Shown: positions 14,001 through 20,000 of the stretch, in pieces
How the letters are laid out: the number at the start of each line of letters is the position of its first letter
How positions within the stretch are numbered: the first letter of the stretch is position 1
Assembly: GCF_964355755.1 (NCBI RefSeq)
Contig: NC_092676.1
Coordinates: 9,594,288-9,654,287, forward strand
DNA: 60,000 nt
DNA from: Antedon mediterranea
Taxonomy: Eukaryota > Echinodermata > Crinoidea > Comatulida > Antedonidae
Direction of reading: 5' to 3'
Translations under genes and position numbers: made by a program
The notes under the pieces: generated by a model
Told to the model about the DNA's origin: nothing
Seen by the model: only the letters and a program-made list of their open reading frames with translations
Database searches by the model: none

Positions 14001-17000
14001 AGTTGAGTGATGCTTATAACTAACCTTTAAGTGATGATACTTTGTCAGTTAATTGAGTGATGCTTATAACTAACCTTTAAGTGATGATACTTTGACGGTC
14101 AGTTGAGTGATGCTTATAACTAACCTTTAAGTGATGATACTTTGTCGGTCAGTTGAGTGATGCTTAGGACGACTTCATTGTATTGTTCTGCAACAGCATT
14201 ATTAACCGACTCGCATTCTAGGAATGATGACATTTCCTTTTCTAATTGCTTCTTTTCGTTTGCTTGTTTCTACAATTATAAGAAAACCATAAAAATATCT
14301 ACATATTTCAACTATCATTTTATTACCGTTATTCATTCTGGAGGATTTTTAGGTGTTTATTTGAGGGAGGTGTCTATTTGAAGTGGCCCTATATTTTGTT
14401 TAAACATTTATTGCAATAGCTTGGTTTTACAGCCACGATAAACAAAACATGAAGAGTTTAGAGAAAATTAGTAAAACAGCTTAAAAAATAATAGGAACAA
14501 AATTTAAAGTAATTATGTCTGAAAGCTGTCCACCATTACCTTGTCTTTAGTAAGTATAGTGTATCCAAGATGGAAAACCAACAGAATGAGAAACTTGTTT
14601 CTCCCTAATTCAATGGGGCAATTCAATGAAACATGGAAATGCTGATCAATTTATTTTTACATTTTGCTTGTTTTTTGAATGATGTATTTTATCTAATTTT
14701 AACTTTCATGCTAAATTTTAATCCCATTTTCAGACCTTGATTTAAAAGGAGCGCCATGGCGCTGACGCTCCTTGGCGCTCCTGAAAACGATCAAAGGAGC
14801 GCCTAAAATAGCGCTCCCCAACCTGTTACAGTGCGTCATAAAAATATATATAATGATAAGAATATTAACCCTGAATACAACACACAGTCTATATATAGTC
14901 GCGCAAACAATCTTTTTATGGCTACCCCCGATAGGCTAGGTGCGCCTACGATCTTTGATGTTGCGAGAAAAATATCGTAAACAATTCATTCTAAATATAG
15001 TATCAGAACGTTCAATCGGTCGCTCAAAAAGACTGCCATCAGAAGACCGTAATTATACAGACCTAGTTTTTTTGGTCACATGGCATGAAACGCGATACTC
15101 TCTGCTTTACCGCAACATCTCACATGTTTTTTTTTAACTCAGTATGTGAGGGTGGCTGCCGACGATAAACAGTAATTAAGATCGTGTACCTGGATTTTGA
15201 GTCACATGACATGAAACACTCTGTCTGATCTTAATAACTGCTCACATGTTTTCCCCTCCAAATTTATTTTGCATATATTTTGTTGGTGTCCTAGCCTAGG
15301 TGTCGTTGTTTTTATAATTCGCTAACCCAAGGTAGGATTAAATAATGTATAGTGTAGGCCGCCGAAACTAGACTAGATAGATAGCCTCGACTCTCTCTCT
15401 CTGCGTGAGCTGAGAGGTCCACGGACCCGATGTCGTCTCGTCGGCGGCGGATTTCCGTCCAAATTAGGATAACCGATGCGTAGGACTAGCTAGGGTGGCT
15501 ACAAAAATTGACGTCTACTATCTTTAGATAGGATTTTAATTAGCAAACAATACATTGTTTGTTTGCATTGTCCATGCTTCTAAAGTAAAGGCGATGACAA
15601 TGGTGTTTACTAACCCTACGAACCACCCTACGATCGACGCGTAGATAATTATCATAACAATACATCGTAGACTACGTTCAGAGAACAATGACCTACGATG
15701 AATTTTACGTGCGAGAATACCATTTCCGGCCATCTAGAGGTGTCATTTATCAAAATTCGGCTCGCCACAGGCCCAACCATGGTGGGCCTGTGCCTCGAAT
15801 ACTTAATCAAAATAATGGCTCTCCTCAACATATTGAGGAGAGCCATTAGGAGCTCTCCTCTTATATTTATATATCAAGGTCTGCATTTTTGTATTTTTAT
15901 GTAAATTTTTTACTTTCAACAAACTAAAATAATTTCAAGCCACATATTTTACTGCGTTTGACGATGAATAAACACAATTATAATTTGTTCATTTTTTTTT
16001 TTTATTAAAACTACAAAAAGGATGATTCAAAATTTAATTTTATTCTTGTTTTTGGGAGAATATCTTTAAGTAAATACCATGCACATATTAGATCTATTTC
16101 ACAAGTTTCACACAAATCTGTATAATCACATTAGCATTATAGATCAAGGTGCCAAGAATTTTATCTAAACAGAGCACTTAAGAAATAATATGCTTAACAT
16201 ACTGACCTCAAGTTCACATTGAAAGTCAGCTAAGCTTGCTTTAAGTGCAATAACCATTTCCTTAGTTTGTGGTTTGGATGATACAGCTTCTTCTACAATG
16301 AAAATGTTTAAAAGATGTTTATTTATCAGGTTAAGCAACCAAATTTGTTCTACCACATTTTGCTATACACGTTAAACCTGTTCATGCAATATTGAGCACA
16401 TATTTTGTGGGTATACTGTTTATTGCAGCGACTGCATAATACATTTAACATTAAAACAAATTTAAAACACACATATATTGCAGTGGAACATGTGATTTCT
16501 GCAGTAACTGCAGTACAATAATGTTGACATGATCATTGGTATTAATAATGATACATAGTATGATATAAAACTATAAGAAAGTTTGAAGAAGTATGGACCG
16601 GACATTAGGGAGGTTTCGCAACCTTACGAATACGATAACGAAAAACGGATACGTCACACATTTGTGAAACTTTTGAGCTGATTTCATTTCAAATTCGTAA
16701 AGCGTATTCGTGTTGACGAATATCACCAGTCATATTCGCGACTACAAAACGAGTATAGTGTTTGATCTATTTTGCACATTTTGCATTTGAATCAGGAATG
16801 ATTCATGATTATAATATAATTCTACTTTTATTGAAAGTAATTTACTAAAGTAATTTACTAAAATGCCATATCAATTTTGATAAATAGCAGTTTTTAAAGT
16901 CCTCACTCGCTTTGATGTTACGCTAGGCCTAGGCAGCCAAGCACCAAGCAACACGTACTTGCGCTTCGCTCAAATTTACAGCAGTCATATTTTGGATGGC

Positions 17001-20000
17001 GCCCTTAATATTTCGTTGCCATGCGAAACAGATTTTTACTGGTTTACGAATACGTGTGGGTGACGTATCCGTTTTCGTATTCGTAAGATTGCGAAAAACT
17101 CCCTATTATTGAATCAACACTTCATTTATTATTATTAAGCCCAGTGATACAGGTTAATGACAGTGATACAGGTTAATGACACAGATACAGGCTGACATCG
17201 CTGAGATACAGCATGACTAGTAGAGTACAACATGGAAACTAAAGCATGATGTTTATATACATCACATAATACAACTTGGTAAAAAATGGTGAAAAGTATA
17301 ATATTGGATTTTATTTAGATTTCATGAAAACATCTTAAAAATTATTCATAGTTGGCAAAATGAGATGTGGACAGGAAGTATAACGAATGTCTTGTGGAGT
17401 TGGTGCAATGTTTTTAAACCAGAAAACTTTTAGCCAGATATTTAATTTTTTATTGATGTCTAAACATTTTTTTAACAATTACCTTTTCGATCTAAAATTA
17501 AAATTTCTTCACCACCTGGTTGAAGTGATTGGTAACTTGGCTTGCTTATTGGTCTAGGTGGAGCTGGCCTTGGGGGAACATTTTTCTTGCTAGGTTCTTT
17601 AAGTGGTCTTAAAGGTGCACTCCGCCTGGGCTTTAAGTCTTCTTCAACAGTCTCAGGACTTACCAGACCTAGTAGGTCCCCTACTACAAGGGAAGATTCA
17701 TCACTGGCTATTTCACCTGTAGCCAAAGTAAATGAAGAGCATGTTTATTCATTAGTCAATAGGCAATAAAGGAAAAAAACTGTGATAATTTGGGTTGTCG
17801 AATACACACATCCAGTGTCGTAGCCACAAGAAATAATGTTTGTGCAGTTATCATAATAAAATGGAACAACCTCTCTGCAAGCCACAGTGTTGTCAAAGCC
17901 TCTGTAAAAAAGAGGTCATGTTAAAACTTTACAAACCATACTGGTGGCAACAGCCTTGATATTATATATAAACAAATTAAAATAAACGTTTTAAATCCCT
18001 AAAAAAAAAAAGTCCATCATTAAATTGGTAAAATCCATATAAAATGAAATTACAATTTACTTGTATGCATACTACAGAAATATGCTGTTTCATTGTTATA
18101 CTATAGAAGAAAAAAAACACTAGTGGCGATTATAAAAAACAATTAAATTAAGGTCATGTCTATAGTACATACAGACAAAAATGTGATAAGGTCTACTAAA
18201 CTCACCATCAATATTTGCTGGTAGCTCTGGAGGTGAATAAGAAGGAGGAGGGAGTCCTGTACCATCTTTTGAATCGTCTACCATCAAGTTGGAGCTTGCA
18301 TCAAAGCCAACCAAATCATCTGTTACCGGGGCTTGAGTTGCTAATGCTGGAAAACTACTTTGATTAATACTTGTGCGTGCTCCTGTTGAAATAGGCCGCG
18401 GTCGAGGTACTACAGAGTTTTTGTCAAACTTTCTTGGTTTTGGTTTGTCTATATTTACCGAAGTACGCTTTGCTGGTGATGGCGGAGGAGGTAATAAAAA
18501 GGAGGAATGGGTATCGGGTGACTGATCTATTGTTTCAACTGGTTTTATGACAAAACTTGGCATTAAAGAATTGAAATCATCAGAGGAAAGTTCAGAATTG
18601 ACACTTTCGTCTCTTGGCATTGCATTAACCTGAGGGTTTATCGATTCAAACTCAAAATCATCTGCAAAGCCCAAGTTGTCTTCAGCACTAAATGGATTGT
18701 TCACTTTATTTGACTCGCCGGTGTCTTCGGCTGTTGGTGGAGCAAATGGGTTTGGTGATGGCTGACGAATAGGCAGAGGTTTATCTTTAGTGCCCTGGGC
18801 AAAGATCTCCTCAACTGCTGCTGAGAATGGTGTAATGTTTCGCAGTGAAGATCTTCTATCAGAAGTTTCAGAAGGTTGATTGGTTATTTCAGAAGATACA
18901 TTATCATTTGCACTGAATGGATTAAATGAGGACTGTGCATCTTCTTGTGAAAATGAATCAAACATAGGATTAACAGAATCAAATGCATTATTTACTTTCT
19001 GGTTGAATACATCTGCCCCAGAGTCACAATTAATTTGTTTTAGCTGTTTCTCTGGCGAGTTTCTTGTGACTGGCCTGTGAACGGAACGTACTTTAGTTGA
19101 AGAAGCACCGAAGGGTTTGGCAGAGAGAATACCAGATAGACTGTCAACAGATCCATCTTTTACCATGCCTTTAGTTGGTGATTTCTGTGGATCTGTTGAT
19201 ATTGCACTTGAATTCTGAATGACTGGACTTAAAACTGAGGTCTGTGGTTTGTCTGATGGACTGAAATCCATAAGAGAGTTTATTACGGCATTGTTTGTAA
19301 TTACAGGCGATTGCTCTTGGTGCATATTAGAAGAACTGTTTGCAGAAATTGAAGTAGGCTTTTGAGAAGGTTCTGATGAAGGAATGTTGATGGCATCAGC
19401 AACTGCGAATGGATCTAAGTCTAGTAAGTTTGTGCTTGTATCAAATGCTTTGTGTGTGGGAGATGGCTTAGGGGCTATTGCTGGCTTTGGTTTAGTGACA
19501 GGGTCGAGGATTGCCGTATTTTCCTTGGAATACTGTGAAGCTCCTGGAATGGATCCAAAAATATCTAATAATTCATTCTCTCCATTTGGAATGTTTTTTG
19601 ATGAATCACCGGCTTTTAACGGTTTTATCGGAAGCGGAGGTTTATTATTTATGTTTCTTTTCTTAAGAGGTGGCGGTGGCGCTGGTCGTTTCATAGATGG
19701 AGATTTTGGCTTCTCCAATAACTTTACATAACTTACTGGTATAAATCCGACATTACCTGTAATGTCTTTAGCTTCATACCATTCAGGGTCTAATTGTTCA
19801 ACAATTGTAATGACATCTCCCTTCTTGACGGTAAGATCTTGGTCTGTTTCTCCCTCAAAATCAAAAAGAATTTTCCCTTGCTTTTCAGAATGAGGCAGTA
19901 TTAAACTAACAGGTTTTGTTATATGATTACTACCTACACTGTTTTTGTCAACATTTTGAGACTCTTCACCTGTTTTGCACAGATCTTTGTAACTTTGTGG

